A DNA stretch of 44,593 nt from Lachnospiraceae bacterium UBA7729 (GTDB lineage Bacteria; Bacillota; Clostridia; Lachnospirales; Lachnospiraceae): assembly GCA_002482005.1 (NCBI GenBank), contig DLFD01000006.1, forward strand, positions 288 through 44,880, written 5' to 3'. The position numbers and the translations under genes were made by a program. Position 1 is the first letter of the stretch. The number at the start of each line of letters is the position of its first letter. Below the pieces are notes generated by a model. That model saw only the letters and a program-made list of their open reading frames with translations, did not search any database and had not been told where the DNA came from. Positions 8,460-16,755 of this stretch are shown here, one piece after another.

Positions 8460-9896
8460 TCACTGAAAATGATCAATGATCGTGTTCGCAACAGCCTTTG
8501 CCATCTTATTCTTATGTTTTCTGTAGAAGTTCATATCGTCGCGGTCGTCGATAAAGCAGGTCTCAAGAAGCGAATAGCTGACGCCCATCTCGTTATAGAC
8601 TCGGCAGTTCAGCAGCGTCGAAGAAGCAAAGACCGGTGTTCCCGCCCACCAGATCGGCAGTCCGAGATCATGCAGCGCATAGACGATCTTCCTCTCAAGA
8701 GAAGTATTGTTCTTGTAGGAGTTCACGTAGGAAGATACTCCGATCATCCTTCCGTTCCCGTAATAATCTTTCACTCCCGCCGCATTGAAATGGATCTCCA
8801 GAACGTAGTCGTACTTCATCGCATCCGGGATCCTTGAATACTTTCTGAGAGTGTTATAGGTCTTCTTCTTGTATTTTCCGCTTCCGGTAATCCTCCTCTG
8901 GAGGGTATTTCCGTTCACATAATAGGAATTCAGGATATCCCTGTTCTGCTGGAACATATCCAGGCTCTTGTCGAAGATATCGACATTCACCTTTCCGGAC
9001 TTCTTCAGCTGATAATAGATCCTTGTTCCGAAGTCTCTTGTGTATTCCGCCTCGGAGTACCCGATCCCTCCGGCTCCGCCATCACCCTGTCCGTGTCCGC
9101 ACAGGATCAGGATGCTTGCCTTGCCCGTGGTTTCCCTGGTGCCTGGCGTATACTTATCCTTCTTTTTCCCCTGGTCTGATGCCTCAGTCTGAGTGGTCTG
9201 TGCGTTCTGCGCACTCTGGCCGCTGCCGGCGTCCGATTTGCCCGAGGAAGGATCCGTCACGGCTGCCTTTCCGATCCTGACACCTTCACCATCCACCTTC
9301 CAGCCATCCGGCGTCACCTTGTTTTTCGCAAGATTGCCGTTCGCCTCAAGATAATATCTCTTCCCGTTATAAAGGACCCAGCGGTTCCTGGCAATGAGAC
9401 CGGACTTCATAAGGAAGATCCTTCTTCCGTCCGGGAGGTCAGCAAAACTTCTCGTCACCAGCCTGCCTCTCTCTCCCACTGTCTGAGAGTCAGAGAAGTA
9501 ATACCACTTACCGTTCACCTTATGAAGTCCTGTGGAGACAACACCATCTGTCCCGAACAGATACGGTCCCTTTTTATCTGCCTTACGGAGTGACGACACG
9601 AACATGCGCCCGATCACCCCCGGCCTTCCAGTCTTCCGGAAGAAACGGATCTTCCCGTCCCTTCTGATCCAGCCAGTCTTCAGATAACCTTTCCTGGAAA
9701 AGAAATAGGTGTATTTCCCGATCTTTGTCAGACCGGTCGCCCTTACCTTCTCGCCTGACTCATTCTCTGTAACGTACCAGATTTTTTTCCCGGATCTGTG
9801 CCACTGTCCTGCCTGCGCCGGAAGAACCAGAAAAAGAGTCAGACAGATAAGCAGCAAAGCCGCAGCTGTCCACTTCCCCGAACCAGATTTTTTCAT
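8460..9896 (-). CDS. Secreted N-acetylmuramoyl-L-alanine amidase with cell-wall-binding repeats
   Basis: Peptidoglycan hydrolase of 478 residues. A signal peptide (KK, hydrophobic core about 10-28, cut after AQA) is followed by aromatic/glycine repeats such as GKYTYFFSRKGYLKTGW and GKWYYFS (about 30-190), related to the choline-binding type (CW_binding) used to dock on the wall. After a Ser/Gln/Thr-rich linker (about 210-255) comes an Amidase_3 domain. Its likely zinc ligands and catalytic acid are H268 in LCGHGQGD, E282 or E284 in SEAEYTRD, H369 in EIHFNA and E445 in LLETCF. It cleaves the bond between muramic acid and the stem peptide. It has its own promoter and terminator. Role in division, spore or wall turnover is not evident from context. 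Confidence 0.9.
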   Translation of the reverse strand: MKKSGSGKWTAAALLLICLTLFLVLPAQAGQWHRSGKKIWYVTENESGEKVRATGLTKIGKYTYFFSRKGYLKTGWIRRDGKIRFFRKTGRPGVIGRMFVSSLRKADKKGPYLFGTDGVVSTGLHKVNGKWYYFSDSQTVGERGRLVTRSFADLPDGRRIFLMKSGLIARNRWVLYNGKRYYLEANGNLAKNKVTPDGWKVDGEGVRIGKAAVTDPSSGKSDAGSGQSAQNAQTTQTEASDQGKKKDKYTPGTRETTGKASILILCGHGQGDGGAGGIGYSEAEYTRDFGTRIYYQLKKSGKVNVDIFDKSLDMFQQNRDILNSYYVNGNTLQRRITGSGKYKKKTYNTLRKYSRIPDAMKYDYVLEIHFNAAGVKDYYGNGRMIGVSSYVNSYKNNTSLERKIVYALHDLGLPIWWAGTPVFASSTLLNCRVYNEMGVSYSLLETCFIDDRDDMNFYRKHKNKMAKAVANTIIDHFQ

Positions 9897-9943
9897 ATAC
9901 CCCTCCAGATATTTATTACAAATATGACAAAACTATTAAATCG

Positions 9944-9972
9944 ATTATAAACATCTGGCAGGTCTCCGTCAA
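9944..9972 (-). promoter_or_regulatory. Predicted sigma-A promoter of the amidase gene
   Basis: TTGACG (9967-9972) and TATAAT (9944-9949), spacer 17 bases, on the minus strand. The -35 hexamer overlaps the stop codon of the DUF362 gene, so the amidase can be transcribed separately from the upstream operon. Confidence 0.7.
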
Positions 9973-11114
9973 GGCGTCTGCCGCTCCATTCTCTCTTTCA
10001 GCCAGTCGTACATGGCCTCCTCTTTCGGAGGGCAGCCTGCAAGACTATCCCGAAAACCGGAAGTACAGCTGCCTATCCCGATCTCTCCTGTTTTTCCCCG
10101 GAATCCCTGACCGATGCATAGTCCCTTCAGCTTCGATATGTCAAAGCCTTCCTCCTGAAGTCTCCTGAGGACAGGGACCAGCGTACCATAGCATGCCGAA
10201 CAGGACTCTGCTTCATCAACGATCTCTTTCACAGACAGGATTTCTTCAAGCTGTCCCGGATACCCCGCCGGAACCAGCTCCCTGCCGCTGACATACCCGC
10301 TGTACGTCTCATTGTAGATCGATACGGATGCATCCTTCAGACTGGAAGAACCGGCTCCGCACCTTTCTGCGATCCTGATATACGGTACTTCACCCGGGTC
10401 AAGATGCATGAGGCGGCAGCAGTAGGTATCGTTCAGGACAGGATCACAGGCGGCAAAGAGCCTGTCCTGCTGAACAGGATTTCCTCCATCCTCGAAAGTC
10501 AGGTCAGAACAGATACTGTCCGTCAGGATAAAATCCTGGCGGATCCCGGCTGACAGATGTCCGATTGGGTCGAACAGACCCATCTTATGGAATCTGCGCT
10601 TTTCCCGGTTCGGCAGGCAGCCTTTCATGTTCTTGAGGGCACAGGTCATCCTGGTCTGGCAGTGTCCTTTCATGACCGGCAGATTGATCAGGAAATCTGC
10701 CCTGAGCGGAGAACAGCAGATCCGGATGTCCATCCCCGCGCAGTTCCGTATCTCCGAAGAATCCTTCTGAAGGTCGATGAAAGGTACCTCCATCCGCCTC
10801 AGCATATCGCCGAAACCGGTGACAAGCAGGGAATCTTCCGTGCGGTCCCCGACCCAGGACCCTTCCATGACCGTTATCTTCCGGAACCCGGCTCTTTGCA
10901 GATACATGATCACTCCTTCCGCGATCTCCGGATGTGTCGTCGCGCCTTCTTCAGCCGGGATCGGACCAAGCAGGTTCGGCTTCAGTGCGATGGAAGCATC
11001 GTATGTCCCGCACTTATGAAGGATCATGTCTTTCAGACCTGCCAGTCTGCAGGCTTCTTCTGCCATATCTCTGATTCTTTTTCCGTATAGAACGATGATG
11101 TCACTGCGGTTCAT
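9969..11114 (-). CDS. DUF362 family protein with conserved C-terminal cysteines
   Basis: The segment ALKPNLLGP followed by TTHPEIAEGVI (about 43-70), VMEGSW and NLPVMKGHCQTRMTCALKNMKG (residues 150s-170s, shown here in part) mark the DUF362 family, whose biochemical function is not established. Unlike many members it has no classical 2x4Fe-4S ferredoxin domain. The C-terminus instead carries C305-x2-C308, C333, C350 and C361 (in AGCPP), an arrangement that could bind an iron-sulfur cluster. The gene starts three bases after the ABC1-kinase gene, so the two are almost certainly co-expressed. No signal peptide or membrane segment is visible. Confidence 0.8.
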   Translation of the reverse strand: MNRSDIIVLYGKRIRDMAEEACRLAGLKDMILHKCGTYDASIALKPNLLGPIPAEEGATTHPEIAEGVIMYLQRAGFRKITVMEGSWVGDRTEDSLLVTGFGDMLRRMEVPFIDLQKDSSEIRNCAGMDIRICCSPLRADFLINLPVMKGHCQTRMTCALKNMKGCLPNREKRRFHKMGLFDPIGHLSAGIRQDFILTDSICSDLTFEDGGNPVQQDRLFAACDPVLNDTYCCRLMHLDPGEVPYIRIAERCGAGSSSLKDASVSIYNETYSGYVSGRELVPAGYPGQLEEILSVKEIVDEAESCSACYGTLVPVLRRLQEEGFDISKLKGLCIGQGFRGKTGEIGIGSCTSGFRDSLAGCPPKEEAMYDWLKERMERQTP

Positions 11115-11117
11115 GGA

Positions 11118-12902
11118 TCACTTTCGCTTTCTGTGGATCAGGTAGCTGACTGCAATATAGATCACAAGAAGTAGAGCCAGTATGTAGCCGAAGAATCCAA
11201 GGGCAGGGATCCCGAACAGGCGGGGCTGCATATCGGTCGTACAGAGGATACTGGAGGAGATGAGAAGCGCCATGACCCAGATCCCCAGATTGAAATGTCT
11301 CGAGAGTCTTCCCAGAAGGTCCGTCAGCTCATCGGATGTGTGGATGTCCAGATTGATCCTGGTCTGCCCGCTGGAATATTCTCTGAGGAGTTTCCCGATC
11401 ATGTTCGGCAGAAGAGTCAGGCTCCTGACTGACTTGTAGATGTTCACCGAAGCATTTCTCATCTCTTCCTTCCAATTGATATGATCAAAGACTTCCTGCC
11501 TCATCCTCGCCCTGGCGATCTTCACCATGTTCACTTCCGGGCTGATCTGAGTCAGGACGCCTTCGATATTGTTCAGGCCTCTCGCAAGGAGTGTCAGGCC
11601 ATGAGGCATCTGGATCCCGTTTTCCTTCATGACATCCATGAGATCTCCCAGGAAAGAAGCGATATTGATATCTCCCAGCCCTTTCCTTCCGTAGGAATGC
11701 ATCAGACTCTCGATCCCGCTGTGAAGTTTTTTCTTATCCGGCTTCCCATGGAACTTTCCGATCGAAAGGACTGCCTCCTCGATCTTCCCGTTGTCATCGT
11801 CGGCGATTCCTTCGATCGCCATCTGGATGGCGGTGCGGTCGTGCTCCGTAAGTCTTCCCATCAGCCCCATATCGATCCAGACAATCTTCCCATCCCGGAC
11901 CATGATGTTCCCCGGATGAGGATCTGCATGGAAAAAACCATCCGACATCACCTGACGCATCCAGTTGTCGATCAGCTTTTCCCCGATCTCATTCATATCA
12001 TAGCCCGCTTCCCTGAGGGGTCCGGCATCCGTGATATCGTATCCATCGATATATTCCATCACGAGGACACGTCCGGTCGTGAAATTCCGGTAGAGCCTGG
12101 GGACGCAGACAAACTTCACATCCTCATTGAGACGGGAAAACTCTTCCATATTGGCAGCTTCCGTCTGGAAGTTCATCTCCTCCTGAGTGACGACCCAGAG
12201 CTCATCAAGCACCTGATCAAGATCAACCGTCCCTTTCACGATCACGTTCGGTACGAACTTCACCGCACGGCGAAGAAGGTTGATGTCTCTCTTCATGGTG
12301 TCGTAGATGCCCTCCCGCTGAACTTTGACGACGACTTCTTCACCCGTCGTCAGGACAGCCCGGTGCACCTGTGCTATCGAGGCAGCTCCAAGAGGTCTTT
12401 CATCGATGTGAGCAAAGATTTCCCCGTACGGTCTTCCGTAGGAAGCCTCTATGACCCTCACTACTTCCGCAAACGGCATGGCCGCGACATCAGAAGTCAG
12501 CTTCATCAGCTCATCGCAGTACGCACGCGGAAGAATGTCCGAACGCATACTCATCAGCTGGCCGATCTTGATGAAAGTCGGACCAAGATCTTCCAGGATC
12601 TCTCTGAGCTTTACCGGGGTAACTCCTCTTGAGATTCCATGGGCATGAAGGACCCTCGTGATCTCCCTGAGCCTTCCTGCATAGGTATCCCCTGAAGAAT
12701 CATGGTCTCTTTCCGGCCCCAGTGCATCCTCATTGATACTCCCGTCGGAATATACCTCTCTGTGACGTTCCTCCTCCTGCTCCTGATAGGAGGATATGCG
12801 GTCTGTATGAAACTTCTGGTTATTCTCAGAATCTGTGCTCAATCTTCCCTCTCCGAATCTTCCTGAAAACGCCTCTGCGCAAAACTGCCCCGCCAGTCTC
12901 AT
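11118..12902 (-). CDS. ABC1/UbiB-family atypical protein kinase-like membrane protein
   Basis: 594 residues. The family hallmarks are present: FIKIGQLMSMRSDILP (the KxGQ motif, about 110-125), the alanine-rich loop GAASIAQVHRA (about 172-182), the catalytic-loop equivalent HADPHPGNIM and the metal-binding WIDMGLMG. Two C-terminal hydrophobic segments (about 535-555 and 565-588) anchor it to the membrane. In aerobes UbiB supports ubiquinone synthesis by an ATPase-type activity; a clostridial host probably makes no ubiquinone, so the substrate is unknown. The first 75 residues are hydrophilic, poorly conserved-looking and preceded by a weak ribosome site, so the start is uncertain; no internal Met occurs before the KxGQ motif. 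It lies between a phasin-like gene and a DUF362 gene. Confidence 0.88.
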   Translation of the reverse strand: MRLAGQFCAEAFSGRFGEGRLSTDSENNQKFHTDRISSYQEQEEERHREVYSDGSINEDALGPERDHDSSGDTYAGRLREITRVLHAHGISRGVTPVKLREILEDLGPTFIKIGQLMSMRSDILPRAYCDELMKLTSDVAAMPFAEVVRVIEASYGRPYGEIFAHIDERPLGAASIAQVHRAVLTTGEEVVVKVQREGIYDTMKRDINLLRRAVKFVPNVIVKGTVDLDQVLDELWVVTQEEMNFQTEAANMEEFSRLNEDVKFVCVPRLYRNFTTGRVLVMEYIDGYDITDAGPLREAGYDMNEIGEKLIDNWMRQVMSDGFFHADPHPGNIMVRDGKIVWIDMGLMGRLTEHDRTAIQMAIEGIADDDNGKIEEAVLSIGKFHGKPDKKKLHSGIESLMHSYGRKGLGDINIASFLGDLMDVMKENGIQMPHGLTLLARGLNNIEGVLTQISPEVNMVKIARARMRQEVFDHINWKEEMRNASVNIYKSVRSLTLLPNMIGKLLREYSSGQTRINLDIHTSDELTDLLGRLSRHFNLGIWVMALLISSSILCTTDMQPRLFGIPALGFFGYILALLLVIYIAVSYLIHRKRK

Positions 12903-12922
12903 GGCGGAGCAGCGTTGAGTCC

Positions 12923-13237
12923 TCAGTCGATATCATCCTCACCTGCATCGATGTCAATCTCTGCGAGCCTTCTCTTCAGCTCTTTCAGGTCTTCATCCGA
13001 AAGATGCTCGAGGATCGAAGAGATATCTTTCTTCTCTTCCTTCTGCTCCTTTGCTCCGTGAAGCCGCTCATCCAGATTGTGCTTCAGTTCCTGGTTCAGA
13101 GCCTTTCCCTGCTCCACTGTAAGCTCGCCCTTACGGATCATATCCTTCATCAGCTGGTCCGCTTTCTCGGTTCCCTCAGCCGCAGCGCCTACGCCTGCAA
13201 GAAACGCTTTCCTCAGGATCTCAGTAATATCAGACAT
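12923..13237 (-). CDS. Phasin-like small helical protein (predicted)
   Basis: A 104-residue charged, alpha-helical protein: AFLAGVGAAAEGTEKADQL, KGELTVEQGKALNQEL and an acidic tail. The pattern resembles small phasin/PhaF-like proteins that are frequently encoded next to ABC1-kinase genes in Firmicutes; I recall this association but cannot test it. Start chosen at 13237, where ATG follows AAAGGAG with seven bases spacing; an upstream frame extension to 13267 is less likely. It lies 20 bases before the ABC1 gene and 37 bases after dgkA. No polyhydroxyalkanoate genes are in the window, so a granule role is not supported. Confidence 0.7.
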   Translation of the reverse strand: MSDITEILRKAFLAGVGAAAEGTEKADQLMKDMIRKGELTVEQGKALNQELKHNLDERLHGAKEQKEEKKDISSILEHLSDEDLKELKRRLAEIDIDAGEDDID

Positions 13238-13274
13238 TAAGAATCTCCTTTCCGGGGATATCCCCAAAACCGGA

Positions 13275-13655
13275 TCACAGATTTCTGATCCACACCAGTC
13301 CCTTCGGGACGAATATGATCAGCCCCGCTGCCGCCGCACAGATCGCTGCGATCAGAACAGCTCCTGCTGCCGTGTCCTTTGCCTTCTTTGCCAGAGGACG
13401 ACGCTCTTCCGTAACCAGATCCACCACCGATTCGACAGCCGTGTTCACCAGTTCCAGTGCAAGCACCAGGCCGAAGAGTGAAAGACAGATGCACCATTCC
13501 GCAGCCGAGATATGGAAATACCACCCGCAGAGGACAACCAGCCCTGCAACTGTGAGATGGATCTTGATATTCCTCTCTTCCCGGATACATGTCCAGATTC
13601 CCTGAAATGCATAACCGAAACTTTGTGCAAGAGTCCCTCTGTGCTCCTTTGACAT
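13275..13655 (-). CDS. dgkA: Undecaprenol/diacylglycerol kinase, DgkA family
   Basis: Small integral membrane kinase (126 residues, three hydrophobic segments at about 33-50, 55-75 and 96-116). The signature ELVNTAVESVVDL followed by AKKAKDTAAGAVL is intact, including the catalytic Glu and the metal-binding Glu. In Gram-positive bacteria the homologue mainly phosphorylates undecaprenol to supply lipid carrier for wall synthesis. The ATG has GGAGGG upstream. It lies at the head of the phasin-like/ABC1/DUF362 group; a possible -10 TATAAT (minus strand, 13700-13705) lies upstream but its -35 is poor. Confidence 0.92.
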   Translation of the reverse strand: MSKEHRGTLAQSFGYAFQGIWTCIREERNIKIHLTVAGLVVLCGWYFHISAAEWCICLSLFGLVLALELVNTAVESVVDLVTEERRPLAKKAKDTAAGAVLIAAICAAAAGLIIFVPKGLVWIRNL

Positions 13656-13720
13656 AGGACACTCCCTCCGTCGTCTGCCGATCTGTATATCTGACTTCGA
13701 TTATACAATAATACAGACCG

Positions 13721-14887
13721 TCATTCCAGATAATCTCTCATAAGTCTGTGTCTCTGTTTGAGTTTTCTCAGTGCTTTCGCCTCGATCTGACGGATCCGCT
13801 CTCTTGTTACGTTCATCTTCCTGCCGACCTCTTCCAGTGTGCATGGATGGTCTCCCTCAAGACCATAGCGGTACTTCAGGACCTCCTGCTCTCTTGGAGT
13901 CAGATCCTGAAGGATCTCTCTGATCTGGTCGTTCATCATCGACTGAGCAGCTTCATCAGCCGGCACGGGTGTGGAATCATCCCTGATGAAATCTCCGAGG
14001 CTGGAATCTTCCTCATCGCCTACCGGTGATTCCATGGATACCGGCTCCCGGGAGATCTTCATGATCTCACGGACTCTTTCCGGTTCCATGCGGATCTCTT
14101 CAGCGATCTCTTCGACGGACGGGTCCCGTCCGAGTTTCTGGACCAGCTCCCTGGATGCCCGGTTGACCTTGTTGATATTCTCCACCATATGGACAGGTAT
14201 GCGAATCGTCCTGCCCTGGTCCGCGATCGCCCTGCTGATGGACTGCTTGATCCACCAGGTAGCATATGTCGAAAAGCGGAACCCCTTACGGTAGTCATAT
14301 TTCTCAACAGCCCTGATCAGTCCGAGGTTGCCTTCCTGGATCAGGTCCATGAGCGACATCCCGTGACCGGTATAATGTTTCGCGATCGACACTACAAGCC
14401 TCAGGTTGGCTTCCTCAAGTGACTTCTTGGCTTCCTCGTCCCCAGCCTCCACTCTTTTCGCAAGCTCTGTCTCCTGCTCAGGAGTCAGAAGCGGGACTTT
14501 TCCGATATCCTTCAGATACATATGGATCGGATCGGTAACATTTCCGCCATCACTCTCATAGGAACGGCCGGAGCCGCTGTCATCGATTCCATCAAGGACA
14601 GACTCCTCTTCCTCGCCTTCGTCCGTCTCATCATCATCATCCGGAAAGTCTGAATCGCCCTGTGCTTCCGGAAGCAGTACATCGATTCCTCTTCCCGACA
14701 GGTATTCGCATACTGCCGACAGTTCTTCCCGGGTAGGATTCAAATCAGCAAAAAAATCCGTCACTTCCTGATACTCAAGAGCATCGTCTTCATCTTTTGC
14801 CGCAGCTGCAAGCGCCCTGGCCTTTGCGATCAGATCTCGCTTCCTTTTATCCGCTGCATTGTCCCTGTTCTTTACGGTACCTGCCAT
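13721..14887 (-). CDS. rpoD: Primary RNA polymerase sigma factor (RpoD/SigA)
   Basis: 388-residue group 1 sigma-70. A region 1.1-like N-terminus (about 15-75) is followed by an acidic stretch (about 83-97). Region 1.2 reads DPIHMYLKDIGKVPLLTPEQE. Region 2 is complete: NLRLVVSIAKHYTGHGM, DLIQEGNLGLIRAVEKYDY and FRFSTYATWWIKQSISRAI, and is followed by region 3. Region 4.2 EEVGRKMNVTRERIRQIEAK binds the -35 element. The conserved regions 2.4 and 4.2 match housekeeping factors and the promoters seen throughout this window. dnaG, its usual neighbour, is absent; the gene has its own promoter and is isolated from the upstream cysK-Rrf2 transcript by two terminators. GAGGAGA precedes the ATG. Confidence 0.95.
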   Translation of the reverse strand: MAGTVKNRDNAADKRKRDLIAKARALAAAAKDEDDALEYQEVTDFFADLNPTREELSAVCEYLSGRGIDVLLPEAQGDSDFPDDDDETDEGEEEESVLDGIDDSGSGRSYESDGGNVTDPIHMYLKDIGKVPLLTPEQETELAKRVEAGDEEAKKSLEEANLRLVVSIAKHYTGHGMSLMDLIQEGNLGLIRAVEKYDYRKGFRFSTYATWWIKQSISRAIADQGRTIRIPVHMVENINKVNRASRELVQKLGRDPSVEEIAEEIRMEPERVREIMKISREPVSMESPVGDEEDSSLGDFIRDDSTPVPADEAAQSMMNDQIREILQDLTPREQEVLKYRYGLEGDHPCTLEEVGRKMNVTRERIRQIEAKALRKLKQRHRLMRDYLE

Positions 14888-14937
14888 ATGCCTGTCTCCT
14901 CAAAAATCTTACAACATTGAGAAATGATTTGACTTTT

Positions 14938-14966
14938 ATTTTATCAGATTTGCACAAACCATTCAA
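14938..14966 (-). promoter_or_regulatory. Predicted promoter of rpoD
   Basis: TTGAAT (14961-14966) and TAAAAT (14938-14943) with 17-base spacing on the minus strand, about 50 bases before the rpoD ATG. Confidence 0.65.
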
Positions 14967-15032
14967 CTTATATTGTTAAGATCATGCAGCTTCTGTTTCC
15001 TTTCTTCTATCTGCAGCATCCATGTCGGTAAT

Positions 15033-15063
15033 GCAAAAAGCCTGCCACTGGCAGCCTTTTTGC
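15033..15063. terminator. Strong bidirectional terminator-like hairpin
   Basis: GCAAAAAG and CTTTTTGC arms flank an inner CTGCC/GGCAG stem (one C-C mismatch, three-base loop). Because the outer stem is A-tract/T-tract, it could work in both directions. It lies between the Rrf2 gene terminator and the rpoD promoter. Confidence 0.7.
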
Positions 15064-15075
15064 ATCCTATGAGAT

Positions 15076-15114
15076 AAAAAAGAAGCGAAGCAGGAACAAT
15101 CCCCGCTCCGCCTC
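15076..15114 (-). terminator. Rho-independent terminator of cysK-Rrf2
   Basis: Read on the minus strand, 15082-15114 folds into an uninterrupted 15-pair stem (with G-T pairs) and a three-base loop, followed by six T (15076-15081). It ends the cysK-regulator transcript. Confidence 0.85.
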
Positions 15115-15142
15115 TTTTCTCTTGTTCTCTCTTACGGCACCT

Positions 15143-15577
15143 TCAGATGTAATACATATCATCAGCGCTGACATGATGCTCTCTGTAATGGGCGATCAGT
15201 CCTCCCAGGGTTTCCTCCTCAAGGATACTGTCAAAGGCTTCATTCAGCCGGTCGATCACACATGTCTGCACCGTCTGCGAGATCCCGTCATCCTGAAGCT
15301 TCTCCGGTTCGATGTGATATGCGCCGTCCAGCGCATGCAGGATCTCTGCAACCGTGATCTCTGACGGATCCTTCGCAAGAAAATATCCGCCTTGTGCCCC
15401 TTTCACGCTCCTGATGATGCCGGCACGTCTCAGAGCTGCAAAGATCTGCTCCAGATATTGGGCAGATATATGGTTCCTCTCTGCTATGCTTGCAAGGGAA
15501 ACATGCCCGCACTCAGAATTTTTCCCAAGGTCGATCAACGCCCTGAGCCCGTATCTGCTCTTTCTGGATAGTATCAC
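15143..15577 (-). CDS. Rrf2-family transcriptional regulator, CymR/IscR-like
   Basis: 144-residue winged-helix regulator. The N-terminal MxLSRKSRYGLRALIDL (GTG start) and the recognition region ISAQYLEQIFAALRRAGII followed by SVKGAQGGYFLAKDP are typical Rrf2. It has no three-cysteine iron-sulfur motif (only C23 and C106-type single cysteines), which argues against an IscR-type cluster sensor and fits CymR, the sulfur-responsive repressor that acts in complex with CysK. Position supports this: it lies 21 bases downstream of cysK in the same transcript. Start GTG at 15577 has GAGGG seven bases upstream. Confidence 0.88.
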   Translation of the reverse strand: MILSRKSRYGLRALIDLGKNSECGHVSLASIAERNHISAQYLEQIFAALRRAGIIRSVKGAQGGYFLAKDPSEITVAEILHALDGAYHIEPEKLQDDGISQTVQTCVIDRLNEAFDSILEEETLGGLIAHYREHHVSADDMYYI

Positions 15578-15598
15578 TCTTCTGCCCTCTGATGTTCT

Positions 15599-16531
15599 TT
15601 ACTGCTGAAACAGTGCTGTTGAATAGTAACGGTCACCGGAATCAGGAAGAAGGGCTACGATTGTCCTGCCCTTGTTCTCCGGTCTCTGGGCAAGTCTGAT
15701 CGCCGCATCAAGGGCTGCCCCGGAGGAGATTCCCACCAGAACGCCTTCCTTTCTTGCAACAAGCTTGCTACGCTCGAATGCTGCGTCATTCTCGACCGTG
15801 ATGATTTCATCATAGATCTTAGTGTTCAGCGTATCCGGGACGAATCCTGCACCGATACCCTGGATCTTATGCGGTCCGCCCTTTCCTTCGGAAAGGACCG
15901 GAGAAGTCGCCGGCTCAACTGCGATGACCTTGACATTCGGATTCTGGCTCTTCAGAAACTCGCCGACTCCAGTAAGGGTTCCGCCAGTCCCGACACCTGC
16001 GATGAAGAAATCAACCTTTCCGTCTGTATCGCTCCAGATCTCCGGGCCGGTCGTTGCCTTGTGGCATGCCGGATTGGCCGGATTGGTGAACTGCCCCGGA
16101 ATGAAGCTGTCCGGAATCTGTTTTGCAAGTTCATCCGCCTTGGCGATAGCACCCTTCATACCCTTCGCACCTTCGGTCAGAACGATCTCCGCGCCATAAG
16201 CCTTCAGGATATTCCTTCTCTCAACGCTCATGGTCTCCGGCATCGTAAGGATGATGCGATATCCCTTTGCCGCAGCGATGGAAGCAAGCCCGATACCGGT
16301 ATTGCCAGAGGTCGGTTCAATGATGACAGAGCCTTCCTTAAGCTGTCCTTTCTTCTCAGCATCCTCGATCATAGCCTTCGCGATACGGTCTTTGACCGAG
16401 CCTGCCGGGTTGAAATACTCAAGTTTTGCAAGGATCCTTGCCTCCAGTCCAAGTTCTTTCTCAATATTGACAAACTCAACAAGAGGCGTGTTTCCGATTA
16501 GATCTGTTGTTCCCTGATACACCTTGCCCAT
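15599..16531 (-). CDS. cysK: Cysteine synthase A (O-acetylserine sulfhydrylase)
   Basis: PLP enzyme (310 residues) making cysteine from O-acetylserine and sulfide. Features: IGNTPLVEF (about 12-20), the PLP-lysine site in NPAGSVKDRIAKAM, the substrate loop EPTSGNTGIGLA, the phosphate-binding GVGTGGTLTGVG and the IPGIGAG-like QGIGAGFVP. Start is placed at 16531, where the ATG follows AAAGGAGG by seven bases; the frame is open to 16558. The C-terminal domain can bind CymR in Firmicutes, and the next gene encodes a CymR-like Rrf2 protein, so a CysK-CymR sulfur sensor pair is likely. Upstream are a good promoter and a palindrome. Confidence 0.96.
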   Translation of the reverse strand: MGKVYQGTTDLIGNTPLVEFVNIEKELGLEARILAKLEYFNPAGSVKDRIAKAMIEDAEKKGQLKEGSVIIEPTSGNTGIGLASIAAAKGYRIILTMPETMSVERRNILKAYGAEIVLTEGAKGMKGAIAKADELAKQIPDSFIPGQFTNPANPACHKATTGPEIWSDTDGKVDFFIAGVGTGGTLTGVGEFLKSQNPNVKVIAVEPATSPVLSEGKGGPHKIQGIGAGFVPDTLNTKIYDEIITVENDAAFERSKLVARKEGVLVGISSGAALDAAIRLAQRPENKGRTIVALLPDSGDRYYSTALFQQ

Positions 16532-16565
16532 CGTGATTCCTCCTTTATTATAATACAAATTCTCA

Positions 16566-16585
16566 GTAATTCCATATCGGATTAC
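16566..16585 (-). promoter_or_regulatory. Candidate Rrf2/CymR operator in the cysK leader
   Basis: The imperfect 20-base palindrome GTAATTCCATATCGGATTAC has eight of ten positions paired. It lies just downstream of the predicted cysK start of transcription, where a bound repressor would block elongation. Assignment to the neighbouring Rrf2 protein is inference. Confidence 0.4.
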
Positions 16586-16605
16586 TTTGTTTTTTTGATG
16601 ACTGA

Positions 16606-16635
16606 ATTATAATTCCTAGAAAGTATATATGTCAA
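16606..16635 (-). promoter_or_regulatory. Predicted sigma-A promoter of cysK
   Basis: Consensus TTGACA (16630-16635) and TATAAT (16606-16611) with an 18-base spacer on the minus strand. Confidence 0.75.
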
Positions 16636-16659
16636 GTATGTATTTGTAAAATAAATGTG

Positions 16660-16686
16660 AAAAAGCCAGGCAGTTCCCTGCCTGGC
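16660..16686 (-). terminator. Rho-independent terminator after the rhodanese-TtcA gene
   Basis: GCCAGGCAG and CTGCCTGGC arms (nine pairs, TTCC/GGAA loop, 16665-16686) followed on the minus strand by TTTTTC. Confidence 0.85.
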
Positions 16687-16755
16687 CATGTCGCCGTCCA
16701 TACTGCTGCTTTCTGTCCGTCACGATCCTTGCCCGTCATCTGTGACAGTCATCTC

